This document shows positions 43,132 through 52,460 of a DNA stretch of 64,000 nt, in pieces. Within the stretch, counting starts at the first letter, position 1; each line of letters opens with the position of its first letter. Under the pieces are notes generated by a model. That model searched no databases. It was given only the letters and a program-made list of their open reading frames with translations, and was not told where the DNA came from. A program made the translations under genes and the position numbers. Source of the stretch: JAJAZB01 sp964244295 (lineage in GTDB: Bacteria; Bacteroidota; Bacteroidia; Cytophagales; Spirosomataceae); NCBI GenBank assembly GCA_964244295.1, contig CAXTIG010000020.1, positions 44,280 through 108,279 of the forward strand. Direction: 5' to 3'.

Positions 43132-45315
43132 TTACAAAGTAATGGCCACCGTCACGTTCGCCGAGCGGCCATCCGAGGGCCAGAGACCGGGTTCGGGATA
43201 AAACGTGGGGCGCTTCGTGAAATACTGCTTGTTTAGCGCATTGTTCAGGCTGGCCTTGAGCGTCAGGTGCGGCGTCAGGCGCACCGAGGCCAGTACGTCG
43301 AGCAAGCCGTAGCCGGGCACGAGGCCCTTCGTGCCGTCGCGGCTGGGGGTGACTGTGTTGAGCGGGTCGGCGAAGGTCTCGCTCACGTAGCTGTACTGTA
43401 CCGACCCCTGAAAGGCTTCGCCCACCAGTTCCACGCCGTTGCGGCTCGTCCACTGCGGCACCGACTCCACCGTGTTGCCCACGATGCTGCGGTTTTCGCC
43501 GTTTACGTTCACCGTGCCCGCCGTGTAGTTCCCGTCGATAAATGCCGTGGAGGTGAACGCCGACAGGCTCCAGGCCCGCCGCCGGAGCAGGGTGGCTTCG
43601 AGCAGGGCCTCCACGCCTTGCATGCGGGTGTCGCCGAGGTTGGTGCGCAACACGTAGGGCTGGCCGGTGCTGGGGTCGGTCAGGAACAGACCGCCCAGGC
43701 GATTGCGGTAGGTGATGTGGAATAAACTCACGTCGTAGCGCAAAAACCGCTTCCAGCGGCCCGTGGTGCCCACTTCGGCCACGAAACCGGTGTTGTCGCT
43801 CAGGGTATTGTCCACGCGTTCGAGGGCGCTGGCCGGGATCACATCCTTGAAAATAATGGGGCGGTAGGCCTGCGAAATTCCTCCGTACCAGCGATTGCCG
43901 TTGGGCAAGCGGTACTGAAGGTTTCCCCCGAACAGCGGAAACTGGTGCTTGATTTGGTTCGGAACGGCGTTGTCGGGCAGGTAGCGGATGTAACCCGTCA
44001 TGTCGGTCTGGCCGTTCTCGTAGCGCAGGCCCGTGGTCAGGCTGAGGCGGGGCGTCAAGTACAGGAGGTTTTCGGCGAACAGGGCAACGTTTTTTGTCGT
44101 GAAAAACAAATCCCTTCCCCAGGCTCCGGTGATGCTCAGGTCGAAGTCCTTGCCGGTCGTGCCCTGACCCAATTGCTGCCGGTGCAGGCGGTTGGTCATC
44201 ACCTGCACGCCTCCCACCACCACCGCCCGCCGACCCGCCAGCGCGTACTCGTGGAGCAGGCGCAGTTCGTTGGTGAAGCTGTTGAAGTGGTCGAGGTCCA
44301 CCTGCCGGGGACGAGCCTGCCGCGTCACCCGGCTAACCGTGTCGGGCACCAGCGACGAGGCCAGCACCTGCACGCTGTTGCGCGCGCCCAGCAGGGCCGA
44401 ACTCGTCAGGCGGAGCGTCGTGCGCGGGCTGACCTGCCAGCGGAACGTGAGCGAGGGCACGTGGATATCGGGCTGGTAATAGTTGCGCTGGCGGGTGGCC
44501 TGGCGCGGGTCGGCCCGGAACAGGGAATCGTTGAGCGGACCGGGTTGCTGGTAGATGTACGTCGAATGGCCCCACTCCAGCCGCAGCGAGGTGCGGGGGT
44601 TGAAATCGTACAGCAGCGAGACGAATTGAGCCGCCCCTTTCGAGCGGGCGTACTGCCGGTACCCTTCCGAGTCGCGGCGCTGAATGTAGGCGTAGTAGCG
44701 CAACTTGCCCACGCGCCCGCCCACGGCGTTGTAGCTGCTCAACAGCCCGTACGACCCCACCGTGTTGATGCTTTCAAACCCGATTCGTCGGGTGCTGTCG
44801 CCTTGTTTGGTCACGTAATTAATCATCCCCCCAAACTGCGCCCCGTACTGGAGCGAACCGGTGCCGTGGACCAACTCCACCCGTTCGATGGATTCGAGCG
44901 GGGCGCTGTAGTGGCTGGCCGGGTAGCCGTACATGTCGGAATTGGTGATGATGCCGTTCTGACGAACGTTGTACTCCCAACTCCGGTGCGGGTCGAGGCC
45001 ACGGGTCGAGATGTTGATCTGGTTGCCTGAGCCGTCCATGTCATAGACAAATACGCCGGGTACTTTGGCAAAAATCTGACGACCCACTTTTTCGGCCAGG
45101 TTGGCCGCCGTGCCACCCACCGGCACGGCGATGGTCTTTTTACCCGCCAGGATAAACCCGGCGTGGCGGTCGGGGAGGGGGAGTTGGCGGGTAATCCGGG
45201 AGCCTTCCACCACCACCTCCGAGAGGTCGGTAGTGCGGATGCTATCGGGCGTTTGAGCGGTAGCCGCTCGGGCCAGTAAAACCAGCGCGGTTATGCCTTT
45301 CAGGCCGTTTATCAT
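43132..45315 (-). CDS. FecA-like TonB-dependent receptor
   Basis: This 727-residue outer-membrane receptor of the siderophore/ferric-citrate class has a signal peptide (LKGITALVLLARAATAQ), a TonB box region (DLSEVVVEG), a plug (QINISTRGLDPHRSWEYNVR, then SIERVELVHGTGSLQYGAQF) and a 22-strand-type barrel ending NVTVAITL. The ATG at 45315 is chosen over the TTG three codons earlier. It follows the PAP2/haloperoxidase gene by 74 bases and precedes small protein A. In relatives the ligand is an iron chelate; with a PAP2-type enzyme beside it a phosphorylated ligand is also possible. Confidence 0.92.
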   Translation of the reverse strand: MINGLKGITALVLLARAATAQTPDSIRTTDLSEVVVEGSRITRQLPLPDRHAGFILAGKKTIAVPVGGTAANLAEKVGRQIFAKVPGVFVYDMDGSGNQINISTRGLDPHRSWEYNVRQNGIITNSDMYGYPASHYSAPLESIERVELVHGTGSLQYGAQFGGMINYVTKQGDSTRRIGFESINTVGSYGLLSSYNAVGGRVGKLRYYAYIQRRDSEGYRQYARSKGAAQFVSLLYDFNPRTSLRLEWGHSTYIYQQPGPLNDSLFRADPRQATRQRNYYQPDIHVPSLTFRWQVSPRTTLRLTSSALLGARNSVQVLASSLVPDTVSRVTRQARPRQVDLDHFNSFTNELRLLHEYALAGRRAVVVGGVQVMTNRLHRQQLGQGTTGKDFDLSITGAWGRDLFFTTKNVALFAENLLYLTPRLSLTTGLRYENGQTDMTGYIRYLPDNAVPNQIKHQFPLFGGNLQYRLPNGNRWYGGISQAYRPIIFKDVIPASALERVDNTLSDNTGFVAEVGTTGRWKRFLRYDVSLFHITYRNRLGGLFLTDPSTGQPYVLRTNLGDTRMQGVEALLEATLLRRRAWSLSAFTSTAFIDGNYTAGTVNVNGENRSIVGNTVESVPQWTSRNGVELVGEAFQGSVQYSYVSETFADPLNTVTPSRDGTKGLVPGYGLLDVLASVRLTPHLTLKASLNNALNKQYFTKRPTFYPEPGLWPSDGRSANVTVAITL

Positions 45316-45389
45316 GAAAGTCAATGAAGGAGGGAATGAAGGAGGGCAGATGCTTTCTAGTCTCTCATTCCGTCATTTTCTTGTGGGCT

Positions 45390-46949
45390 TCAGTTTCCCG
45401 CCCCGTCGGCCTGGGCGCGTTTGATGGCGTACTGGGCGATGTTGGCTCCGCACTTCAGGCCCACTTCGCAGTCGGCCCGGTAGTGGATGCAGCCGTAAAT
45501 TCGCGACTCCGAGGCTTCCTTCGCTTTGGCGGTTACGTCGGCCGATTCGCTTGGAAACAAGTGGCTCAGGATGGTCGCCGCCGCGCCGGAAAACGTGGAG
45601 TGACCCGACGTGAAACTCGGAAAATTGGGCGTTCCGATGGTCGAACGGATGGACGCATCCACCTGGAAGGGCCGCGCGGTGAAGTAGTAAAACTTGGTGT
45701 CCCAGCAGCACACGCCCGCGTCCGACACGGCGGTCATCGTCAGGGCCATCGTGCGGGCGGCGCGGAGTTCGTTTTGTTTGTACTGGCGCGTGAGGCGGGC
45801 CGCTTCGCGATCCCAGTGGCCGGGCGGGGTGTAGCTGCCCACGCCGTCCGACCAGTACGAGGCAATCGCTTTCTGCCCGCGGGTGATGTTTTTGGCGTAG
45901 CCCCGCAGTTCGGCGAGGTCTTTTTCCATCTCCGCACTCCCGAGGGCCGGGGGCGCGGCGGGGCGGAGCGCGTTGCGCTCGGTGGTGCTAAAGTTCCAGA
46001 GCTTCACGTTGCCATAGTTGGGTAACATCGGCGGACGGGCGGGCGTTTCGAGGCTTTTCCACTCCACCGTCAGGCCGCGTTCTTTGGCGGCGGTAATCAG
46101 GCCGGGCACGAGCGTCTGGTTGTTGGCGGCCCCCATGCCGTCGGCTTTGGCGCGGGCAATGATTTTGGCGGCCACGGCTTTGCCCAGTGCGATACCGGCG
46201 TCCACGTCGCTGCGCACGTTGGCTCCGGCCCAGAGGCGGCTATTGACGTGCTCGATGCACTGCGCGTCGAGTTTTTCGACTTCACCGGGAAACAGAAGTT
46301 TTAATACTTCCGCCGAGGCGACGGCAACGACGGCATCTTCCGAAGGGTAGGAGGGAAGATCAGTAACGGGTACAAGCGATTTCAGCGAAGCGTCCACCTT
46401 GCCCGGAGCCAAGCGGTTGAATTTATACTTGTAGTTCCAGGTTGCTACCAGCGCGTCGTACTGGGCCACGGCCAGGTAAGCGAACACCCGGCCCGTGTAA
46501 GGCGGATTGGCGAAAGGAAACTTCGGTGCGGCCTTCGGGTTGGCGGCGTCAGGTACGGGATACTTGCCCTGTGTATCGTCGTAAACGGGCGGCAGGTTGT
46601 AGTTGGCCGACAGCGTCCGGGCGATTTCGTGCCAGCGGAACACGCCCCCGGCGCTCCAGTACGTCACGGCGTCCCGTTGACTACCCGTCACCTGGGTCGC
46701 CAGGGTTTTCAGTTCCTGCATTTCGGCCCCGTACTCGGCGGAGGTCGTGGCTTTTGGCGCGGCTACCTCTACTTCGGTGGCGCTGGTCAGCACGTAGGGT
46801 TTCCAGGTGCCGCCGTTGGCGTCGAAGTTGGTCGGCACGTAGGCTTCAAAGGTGGGTTCGGATACGGATTTATCGCAGGCATTGCCCAGCAGCGCGAGGC
46901 CGAGAAGGCCAATCCACTGGGTTGTTTTACGGAAAAAGGTCGTTTTCAT
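45390..46949 (-). CDS. Vanadium-dependent haloperoxidase / PAP2-family phosphatase, exported
   Basis: This 519-residue lipoprotein has a signal peptide ending LALLGNAC and an acid-phosphatase/vanadium-haloperoxidase core near its C-terminus. All three PAP2 motifs are intact: KFYYFTARP (Lys-x6-Arg-Pro), PSFTSGH and SRIYGCIHYRAD (Ser-Arg-x5-His-x3-Asp). These residues bind vanadate or phosphate. Length and the N-terminal helical domain match bacterial vanadium haloperoxidase-like proteins, but phosphatase activity is equally possible. The ATG at 46949 is preferred; the upstream extension translates a TTACCCAATT repeat. It lies between an outer-membrane barrel and a FecA-like receptor, so it probably acts on a periplasmic ligand. 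Confidence 0.9.
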   Translation of the reverse strand: MKTTFFRKTTQWIGLLGLALLGNACDKSVSEPTFEAYVPTNFDANGGTWKPYVLTSATEVEVAAPKATTSAEYGAEMQELKTLATQVTGSQRDAVTYWSAGGVFRWHEIARTLSANYNLPPVYDDTQGKYPVPDAANPKAAPKFPFANPPYTGRVFAYLAVAQYDALVATWNYKYKFNRLAPGKVDASLKSLVPVTDLPSYPSEDAVVAVASAEVLKLLFPGEVEKLDAQCIEHVNSRLWAGANVRSDVDAGIALGKAVAAKIIARAKADGMGAANNQTLVPGLITAAKERGLTVEWKSLETPARPPMLPNYGNVKLWNFSTTERNALRPAAPPALGSAEMEKDLAELRGYAKNITRGQKAIASYWSDGVGSYTPPGHWDREAARLTRQYKQNELRAARTMALTMTAVSDAGVCCWDTKFYYFTARPFQVDASIRSTIGTPNFPSFTSGHSTFSGAAATILSHLFPSESADVTAKAKEASESRIYGCIHYRADCEVGLKCGANIAQYAIKRAQADGAGN

Positions 46950-46955
46950 GGTGTA

Positions 46956-47045
46956 GTTGGGAATTGGTGATTGGGTAAATGGGTAATTGAGGAATTTTGA
47001 AGGAAGCAGGGTGGCAATCCCCAATTACTTAATTACCCAGTTACC
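46956..47045. repeat. AATTGGGTAAATGGGTAATT repeat block
   Basis: GATTGGGTAAATGGGTAATT is followed about 50 bases later by the inverse words CCCCAATTACTTAATTACCC. It fills the spacer between the barrel gene and the haloperoxidase-like gene and is the same family as at 9731 and 19691. Confidence 0.78.
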
Positions 47046-47978
47046 TCAGTTACTGGGTTTTTTGTTGCCCACGCGAAACGTATGCTGCACGCCCAGGGTG
47101 TAGGCCGTGGCCTGTCCCACGTTGCGGCCCGAAAGCACTTGGCTGTACTGGCCCAGTACGCTGAAGAATGCCCCGCCTTTGGTGAAGAAGTGGGCCTTAG
47201 CCATCGCTCCCGCGCTGGTCATGTCCATTTTGTTCGTTGGAAAAGGCATATCCTGGCGGCGAATGTCGTCGCCGCTCTGGCTGGTCACGTTTTCCAGAAA
47301 GCCCTCGATCTGAAAATGCTTGTTGACGAACCCCAGCCGGGCCGAGGCGTCCACCACGTTTGGGGGAATGACCTTGTTGGTTTCGTACACTTTACCGTCG
47401 GACTGGTACGCGTCGCGGTCGATGGTGATGGAACTCCGCGCCGTGTACCCCGCCGCGCCAGTCAGGTAAAAGCCCTTGAGGTTGTAACTGAGTATCCCGC
47501 GTAGGGAAGCCGTTTTCGACTGAATGCCGATGGAAAACGGCAGCATATCGGGCAGGTAGTTGCTGACGGGCGTGGAAACACCTCCGACGGCGAAGGCGCT
47601 GAACGTGCCCGCATCGCCCGATAACTTGAGCGGTCGCCACTTTAAAAACAGCGAAAGGTCCTGAATACCCCGTTGCCCGGCCATGTGCCCGCCGTCGGAT
47701 TTCGTCCAGACGTAGGGCAGTCCGACGATCACATTGACCCGGTCCGTGATGCCGTAGGCACTCATAAACATCACGTTCTGGGCCGTGAACGTGCCGATGT
47801 TGGGGTTCGAGCGTTTGAGGGTACCTTCCCAGTACTCGCTCCACGAGGAGTTGGAGTAGGTCAGCACGTTGCAGAGGTAGCGTTTGCCCATCATAATCCC
47901 ATCGTTGGGCGTTTGGGCCTGGGTCAGCAAAGGAGAAAGGAACAGCAGCCATGCCGCCATTCGTAAAGATGGTTTCAT
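47046..47978 (-). CDS. Outer-membrane beta-barrel protein (MetA-pathway transporter-like)
   Basis: This 310-residue exported protein has a signal peptide (AAWLLFLSPLLTQAQ) and a series of alternating beta-strands ending in YTLGVQHTFRV, typical of outer-membrane barrels. It resembles the PF13557 group annotated as phenol-degradation MetA or generic transporters. Blocks such as SAYGITDRVNVIVGLPYVWT and SFSIG-type turns fit that group. The ATG at 47978 is used. It precedes the haloperoxidase-like gene and may form a passive channel working with it. The assignment is tentative. Confidence 0.75.
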   Translation of the reverse strand: MKPSLRMAAWLLFLSPLLTQAQTPNDGIMMGKRYLCNVLTYSNSSWSEYWEGTLKRSNPNIGTFTAQNVMFMSAYGITDRVNVIVGLPYVWTKSDGGHMAGQRGIQDLSLFLKWRPLKLSGDAGTFSAFAVGGVSTPVSNYLPDMLPFSIGIQSKTASLRGILSYNLKGFYLTGAAGYTARSSITIDRDAYQSDGKVYETNKVIPPNVVDASARLGFVNKHFQIEGFLENVTSQSGDDIRRQDMPFPTNKMDMTSAGAMAKAHFFTKGGAFFSVLGQYSQVLSGRNVGQATAYTLGVQHTFRVGNKKPSN

Positions 47979-48100
47979 CAAAAAATCAGTTGAACGCGTT
48001 GTAAAACAAGCGATTGGATAAACTACCGACTACGGACGTTCCGTCGAGCGATACGCCGAAGCGACCGCGTCGAAACGCATCGAAGCAGTTCAGAAAAGCG

Positions 48101-48649
48101 TCAAACGAGCCGCCGGGGTGGGGGAGAAGGCCGCGACAACAGCGCGGTACAGAGCGAAAAGGACGGAGAGGGGGACGCAGGCGAAACGAGGTCTTCGTAC
48201 ACAAAAATCAGGTGGACCCCTGCGCGTTGCGCGTAATCGGATGTCGTGATTTTTAGCCAGTGCCCGCTTTTGCCGGGGGCGTTCTGGTCGTCACCGGCCA
48301 AGTTTTTCTGAACAAAATCGCGGAGAGCGGTGTGGCGCTGGAGTTCGTCGCCGTCCTGGTAGCAAAACAAGTGGAGCGTGTCGTTGCGTAATTCCTGGCG
48401 GGCGATGTTGTAAAACTTCCCGTCGTACTCGAATTCGCCGCCGCCATTCACCTCCGTGCTCGTGGCCCCGTACTGGTGCAGCGGAACTGGGATTTCAAAC
48501 TCGATTAAATCGTCCGTCGAATGGTAAACACTCAGGTTTTGAGACAGTTGCTGGTCTTCCTGCCACTGGCCCACCCAAAACGTCAGCGCCTGCCCCACCG
48601 TGTGGTAGAGTAGCAACAGAACGAGTGACGTAGCGACGAGGCGTTTCAA
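48101..48649 (-). CDS. Small membrane-anchored protein, paralogue B, TTG start
   Basis: This 182-residue protein is a clear paralogue of the gene at 42483-43028. It has an N-terminal helix (LVATSLVLLLLYHTVGQ), then SVYHSTDDLIEFEIPVPLHQ, EFEYDGKFYNIARQELRNDT and LHLFCYQDGDEL. It also starts with TTG (48649), at the aligned position of copy A, which supports both starts. It lies at the upstream end of the barrel-haloperoxidase-receptor group, while copy A is at the downstream end. The C-terminal Pro/Ser-rich tails of both copies diverge. Function is unknown. Confidence 0.78.
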   Translation of the reverse strand: MKRLVATSLVLLLLYHTVGQALTFWVGQWQEDQQLSQNLSVYHSTDDLIEFEIPVPLHQYGATSTEVNGGGEFEYDGKFYNIARQELRNDTLHLFCYQDGDELQRHTALRDFVQKNLAGDDQNAPGKSGHWLKITTSDYAQRAGVHLIFVYEDLVSPASPSPSFSLCTALLSRPSPPPRRLV

Positions 48650-48724
48650 AGGGTGGCTAGTTTGGGACGAAAGTACAAGTTTTTAAGGAAAAATGGCAAA
48701 CCAGCGAAAATTTACTCGCGTCAT

Positions 48725-50056
48725 TCAGTTTACCAGCACCCGATACCCCCACGGTCCAAGCGACACGACATCGTCGCCACGCAGTGGGTACGTTTCACCC
48801 GTGAACAACTCGGTGTAGGTGCCTACCTGGTATTTCGAGGCCAGCGTTACGGTGACAGGCTGGTCGCTGAAATTGAAAAGGGCCACGACCCGATCGCCGT
48901 TTTTTTCGCGGACAAACGAAATCACCTGCGCGGGTTTATCGTTGAAAATTCGAACCATTGCGCCCCCGGCGGCTCCGTTCCAGAGGGCCTGGTTTTGGTG
49001 TTTGAGGGCGAACAGTTTTTTGTAAATTTCGGTGAAGGGGTGCGCTTTCCATTCGATTTCGTCTTTCTCGAAAAAAAGGAGTGAGCGGTTCAGACCGGCT
49101 TCCTGCCCGCCGTAAATCAGGGGCATTCCATTTACCACACCGCACAGCACCAGGCAGGCGGGCAGGCCCTCGCCGAAGTTGTCGAACGGGGTGCCTTCCC
49201 AGGAATTCTTGTCGTGGTTGTCGGTGAAGGTCAGGCGGTAGCCGTCTCTGGGAAACGTGCTCACGTCGTGGGCCAGGTATTCGACCAGGCCGCCGAGGGG
49301 TTTTTTACCCACCGTGACGTCGTGCAGGGCGTTCCATAAACTCCAGGCGAAGGTGGCGTCGAACGCCCGGTGGTGCAGGTCGCGGGATTCCCACTCGGCC
49401 AGCATAAAAACGGGCTTGATGGTATCGAGTTCGGCCCGGGCGGCCTCCCAGAAGTCAGTCGGCACGAATCCGGCCACGTCGCAGCGGTAGCCGTCGATGT
49501 CGGTTTCCCGAACCCAATACGCCAGGGCCTCGGTCATGTACCGGCGCAGGCCCGGCTGGTCGTAGTCGAAGTCGATAATGTCCTCCCAATCGTACCAGGG
49601 CGTGGGCTGGAACGCCCCCTCGGCGGTTTTGGAATACCAGTCGGGGTGTTCAGCAACCAGCGGGTTGTCCCAGGCGGAATGGTTGGCCACCCAGTCGAGA
49701 ATGACGTACATCCCCAGGTCATGAATCGCGTCGACCAGCGCGTTGAAGTCGGCCAACGTCCCGAACTCCGGGTTTACGCCGTAATAATCCCGGACCGAGT
49801 AGTAACTACCCAGGCTTCCCTTCCGGGCCTGTTGCCCAATCGGATGGATGGGCATGAGCCAGAGGATGTCGATGCCCAGGTCTTTCAGCCGGGGCAGGTG
49901 CCGCCCAAAGGCCTCGAACGTGCCTTCGGGGGTAAACTGCCGGATGTTCACTTCGTACATCGTCGCGTTGCGGCTCCAGTCGGGGTGGGTCAGCTCAACG
50001 TACGGTTTGGGTTGGTAGCGGGGGTAGGTGAGCGGTGGGTTCGGGGCCTTTGCCAT
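48725..50056 (-). CDS. GH13 alpha-amylase-family glycosidase
   Basis: This 443-residue enzyme has a TIM-barrel with the GH13 conserved regions in order: VILDWVANHS (region I), GYRCDVAGFV with the nucleophile Asp, MLAEWES with the acid/base Glu, and LTFTDNHDKN with the transition-state Asp. A small beta-sandwich ends the protein. The lack of a signal peptide points to a cytoplasmic enzyme acting on maltodextrins or related alpha-glucans. I chose the ATG at 50056 (MAKAPNPPLTYP), which removes a 26-residue extension of no clear use; the longer form is possible. It stands alone, between small protein B and an unknown gene on the other strand. Confidence 0.93.
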   Translation of the reverse strand: MAKAPNPPLTYPRYQPKPYVELTHPDWSRNATMYEVNIRQFTPEGTFEAFGRHLPRLKDLGIDILWLMPIHPIGQQARKGSLGSYYSVRDYYGVNPEFGTLADFNALVDAIHDLGMYVILDWVANHSAWDNPLVAEHPDWYSKTAEGAFQPTPWYDWEDIIDFDYDQPGLRRYMTEALAYWVRETDIDGYRCDVAGFVPTDFWEAARAELDTIKPVFMLAEWESRDLHHRAFDATFAWSLWNALHDVTVGKKPLGGLVEYLAHDVSTFPRDGYRLTFTDNHDKNSWEGTPFDNFGEGLPACLVLCGVVNGMPLIYGGQEAGLNRSLLFFEKDEIEWKAHPFTEIYKKLFALKHQNQALWNGAAGGAMVRIFNDKPAQVISFVREKNGDRVVALFNFSDQPVTVTLASKYQVGTYTELFTGETYPLRGDDVVSLGPWGYRVLVN

Positions 50057-50278
50057 GAAAATGAAATCGAATTGAGGACGAACAGCCCCGTAAATTTCTG
50101 GTGGCTCCGAATGAAAAGTGGTCAGGCGATTCATCCAAGAGCAAAGTACTGGGTTCTGTCCGTGGTTTTCCCTGTTTCGGCGGGGTCTTTTTTGTAGAAT
50201 CGGTCCGGTGCCCGAAACGCAGGGAGTGAATGGGTTGCGATGCCCTCAGACCTCGCCCCCAACCCTTACCTTTACCGC

Positions 50279-50560
50279 ATGACTACCCAGGCACTCCAAA
50301 AAATTCTCAACGGCGAAGGCAGAACCGACGTCACGGATTACACCGTTCACCACGCCTTTTCGGAAGGCGTGGCCATTCTGGCCAAGTACTTGGCGGACGA
50401 CGATTACTGGTTTGGCGAGGAAATTTGCCTGTTTGGAAAAGTCGATAAAATCGCCCCCTTCATCACCCGCGACGATGCCCAGCGGCTGGCGGTGTTGGGC
50501 TGGTTTATCGACGAAGAACACCGGGGGGATGGGGAAGGGCATTTCGCGATTTATTCGTGA
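50279..50560 (+). CDS. Hypothetical protein, 93 residues
   Basis: This short acidic, alpha/beta-looking protein (MTTQALQKILNGEGRTDVTD, ending GDGEGHFAIYS) has no domain that I recognise. There is no signal peptide or membrane helix. The ATG at 50279 is supported by the coding-like base pattern that starts there. It lies between a divergent GH13 gene and a flavoprotein gene that converges on it. No function is proposed. Confidence 0.6.
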   Translation: MTTQALQKILNGEGRTDVTDYTVHHAFSEGVAILAKYLADDDYWFGEEICLFGKVDKIAPFITRDDAQRLAVLGWFIDEEHRGDGEGHFAIYS

Positions 50561-50685
50561 ACTGGCTCTTGTTCGTCCGCAAACCGAATGCAGTTGACGT
50601 TGCGAACCCAAATCAACCGAGTGGCAGTCGCACGGTTTAGTTTCCAGATCAAGTACCGTGCAGGATACCGTAATTGGGCTTCTCA

Positions 50686-51831
50686 TCAACCCGTTAAGAG
50701 GGCATTACCAATCAGTTTCGCGGCGGTACGGACGCCGACGGTAAAACCAAAAAAAGGCCCGAAGGAGTGCCCGGCGGCAAAGCTGCTGAAGTACAAGCCG
50801 GGAATGCTGCTTTGAAAGTGGGCGTCGAGCAAAGGAAACCCGTTTTTGGTGGCCAACGCTTCCTGGATTGACTCGGAGAGGAAAGGCAAGCGAGCAACAT
50901 CGACCTGATAGCCAGTTGCCAACAGGACCTCATCGATGTCAATTGTCTCCCCAGCGCTTAGCCCTACGCGTAGCGATCGGTCAGGCTGTAGGGTGGCCGA
51001 CACGACCTCCGTGTGCGGGTGCAGGCTTACTTCCGGCTGGTGAACGCGTTCTTCGAGCCAGGGTTCGACTTTCAGCCGTCCTTCCGCCCAAAGCTGGTAG
51101 CGATAGCGTTCCTGTTCCTGAGCGGATAAGTCCCGAAACCAGGTCGGCTGCTCCGCCATGCGTTCGACAAGGGTTTCGACCCAGGACCAATCCGCCTCCT
51201 CAAATCGGGGCGTGTCGTGGCGGTAACTCAGGTGGATATGCTGAACGCCTGCTTCACGCAACAAAGCAGCCGACTCAAACGCACTCTGCCGTCCACCAAT
51301 CAGCAACACCCGCTTACCCCGATACGCAGCCATGTCCACCGCATCGCAGGTGTGTCGATAACGCCCCGCTGGCAACCGGGCCACTAAAGGGGCCGGGAAA
51401 CAGGTGAAGTACTGAAAACCCAGGGCGAGTACGACGTTCTGCGCCCGGATCGTCTCGCCGGTATCCAGTTCAGCCGTAAACGAATGATCCTGCTGGCTCA
51501 ACCGACGAACAAAGTTTGGGGTCACGGCAATCCCGGCTTGCTGCCGGAACCAATCCATGTACGCGATGTACTGCTCCCGCGAAATCGGGTCAGCAGCCGG
51601 GCGGGATGGGTGATGGGTCGTCAGAAAACGGTCGATGGTCCACTGGTGATCGGGGTCAAGGTACCAGGCCGCGTTCGACCGGAGCAACATCCCCTGGGGC
51701 ATGTGTCGCTTCCAGAACTCCGTGGGTTTGCCCACGAGTTGGTAATCGTGCCCACGTTGCTGTAAATAAGCGGCTAAACCCAGCCCAAAAGGGCCTGCCC
51801 CGACAATGAGCGTGTTGGCTGACTGATGCAT
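50686..51831 (-). CDS. FAD/NAD(P)-binding flavoprotein (monooxygenase-like)
   Basis: This 381-residue enzyme has two dinucleotide-binding motifs: FAD at TLIVGAGPFGLGLAAYLQQR and a second, NAD(P)H-type, at RVLLIGGRQSAFESAALLRE. The ATG-like block VLLATGYQVDVARLPFL marks the FAD-return segment. Relatives are annotated as lysine/ornithine N-monooxygenase-like or CzcO-like oxidoreductases. The ATG at 51831 is used. It opens a region of lower GC and follows a truncated NmrA-like gene on the same strand, so the pair may be the remnant of a transferred redox cluster. The substrate is unknown. Confidence 0.85.
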   Translation of the reverse strand: MHQSANTLIVGAGPFGLGLAAYLQQRGHDYQLVGKPTEFWKRHMPQGMLLRSNAAWYLDPDHQWTIDRFLTTHHPSRPAADPISREQYIAYMDWFRQQAGIAVTPNFVRRLSQQDHSFTAELDTGETIRAQNVVLALGFQYFTCFPAPLVARLPAGRYRHTCDAVDMAAYRGKRVLLIGGRQSAFESAALLREAGVQHIHLSYRHDTPRFEEADWSWVETLVERMAEQPTWFRDLSAQEQERYRYQLWAEGRLKVEPWLEERVHQPEVSLHPHTEVVSATLQPDRSLRVGLSAGETIDIDEVLLATGYQVDVARLPFLSESIQEALATKNGFPLLDAHFQSSIPGLYFSSFAAGHSFGPFFGFTVGVRTAAKLIGNALLTG

Positions 51832-51923
51832 CAAAAGAGATTTAGGGCTTGGCAGAACCGCGCCGTGTGCCGACAGAACTTTACAAAATGAAATTGGTTC
51901 GGCAGTTCCGGATTTTGAGAAGA

Positions 51924-52196
51924 TTACTCCGAAGCGGAACCCGGTTGTTCGTGCCCGGAGGAACCGTTCAGGGCGTTGAAAATTTCCACGTAAACGGCAT
52001 CGGGCCCGGCAAAGGCAGCCGTCAGAAAAGGAGCATCTTCCAGCGAACCGATGGCGGCCGTTGCCCCCAGAGCTTCAAGGACTGCTTGCCTGTCGGGATT
52101 GCTGCTGATTACCTTCACCGCGTGACCCTTCTGCGCTAATTCCTGCGTGAGCGGCTTGCTGATGTGGCCTAACGAGCCGGTTACGACGACGTTCAT
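51924..52196 (-). pseudogene. Truncated NmrA-like NAD(P)-binding protein
   Basis: The 90-residue product begins with a Rossmann strand (NVVVTGSLGHISKPLTQELA) and keeps ISSNPDRQAVLEALGATAAI and AAFAGPDAVYVEI, as in NmrA-type short-chain relatives. These are normally about 280-300 residues long. Here the frame ends after the first third, and no downstream frame restores the rest before the next gene. I call it a pseudogene caused by deletion. The ATG at 52196 is the family-consistent start. Confidence 0.7.
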
Positions 52197-52460
52197 GTTT
52201 CGATAATTTTGTTCGTCGCAAAGGTCCGCCGCCATACCACACGGGGTGTAATCAAATCTACTGGGGTTGTAGGCAAAACCACGATTGGTAAAAAAGCGGT
52301 CGGTTGCCACTCCTGGAATGGGGTGGGCAACCGACCGACGTGGTTTTTACTGGAAGGGGGCTGTTTGTGTGGCCCGCTGTTTGTGAAACGGCGATTGGGT
52401 TGGGTTTTGGAAAAGTTTTTGGAAGACTTTTGGTCGAAAAGGCAGCGGTCCGCCGCGTGG

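Noticed and set aside
45324..46025. Plus-strand 233-codon frame
   Set aside because: It overlaps the haloperoxidase-like gene on the other strand, whose catalytic motifs are intact.
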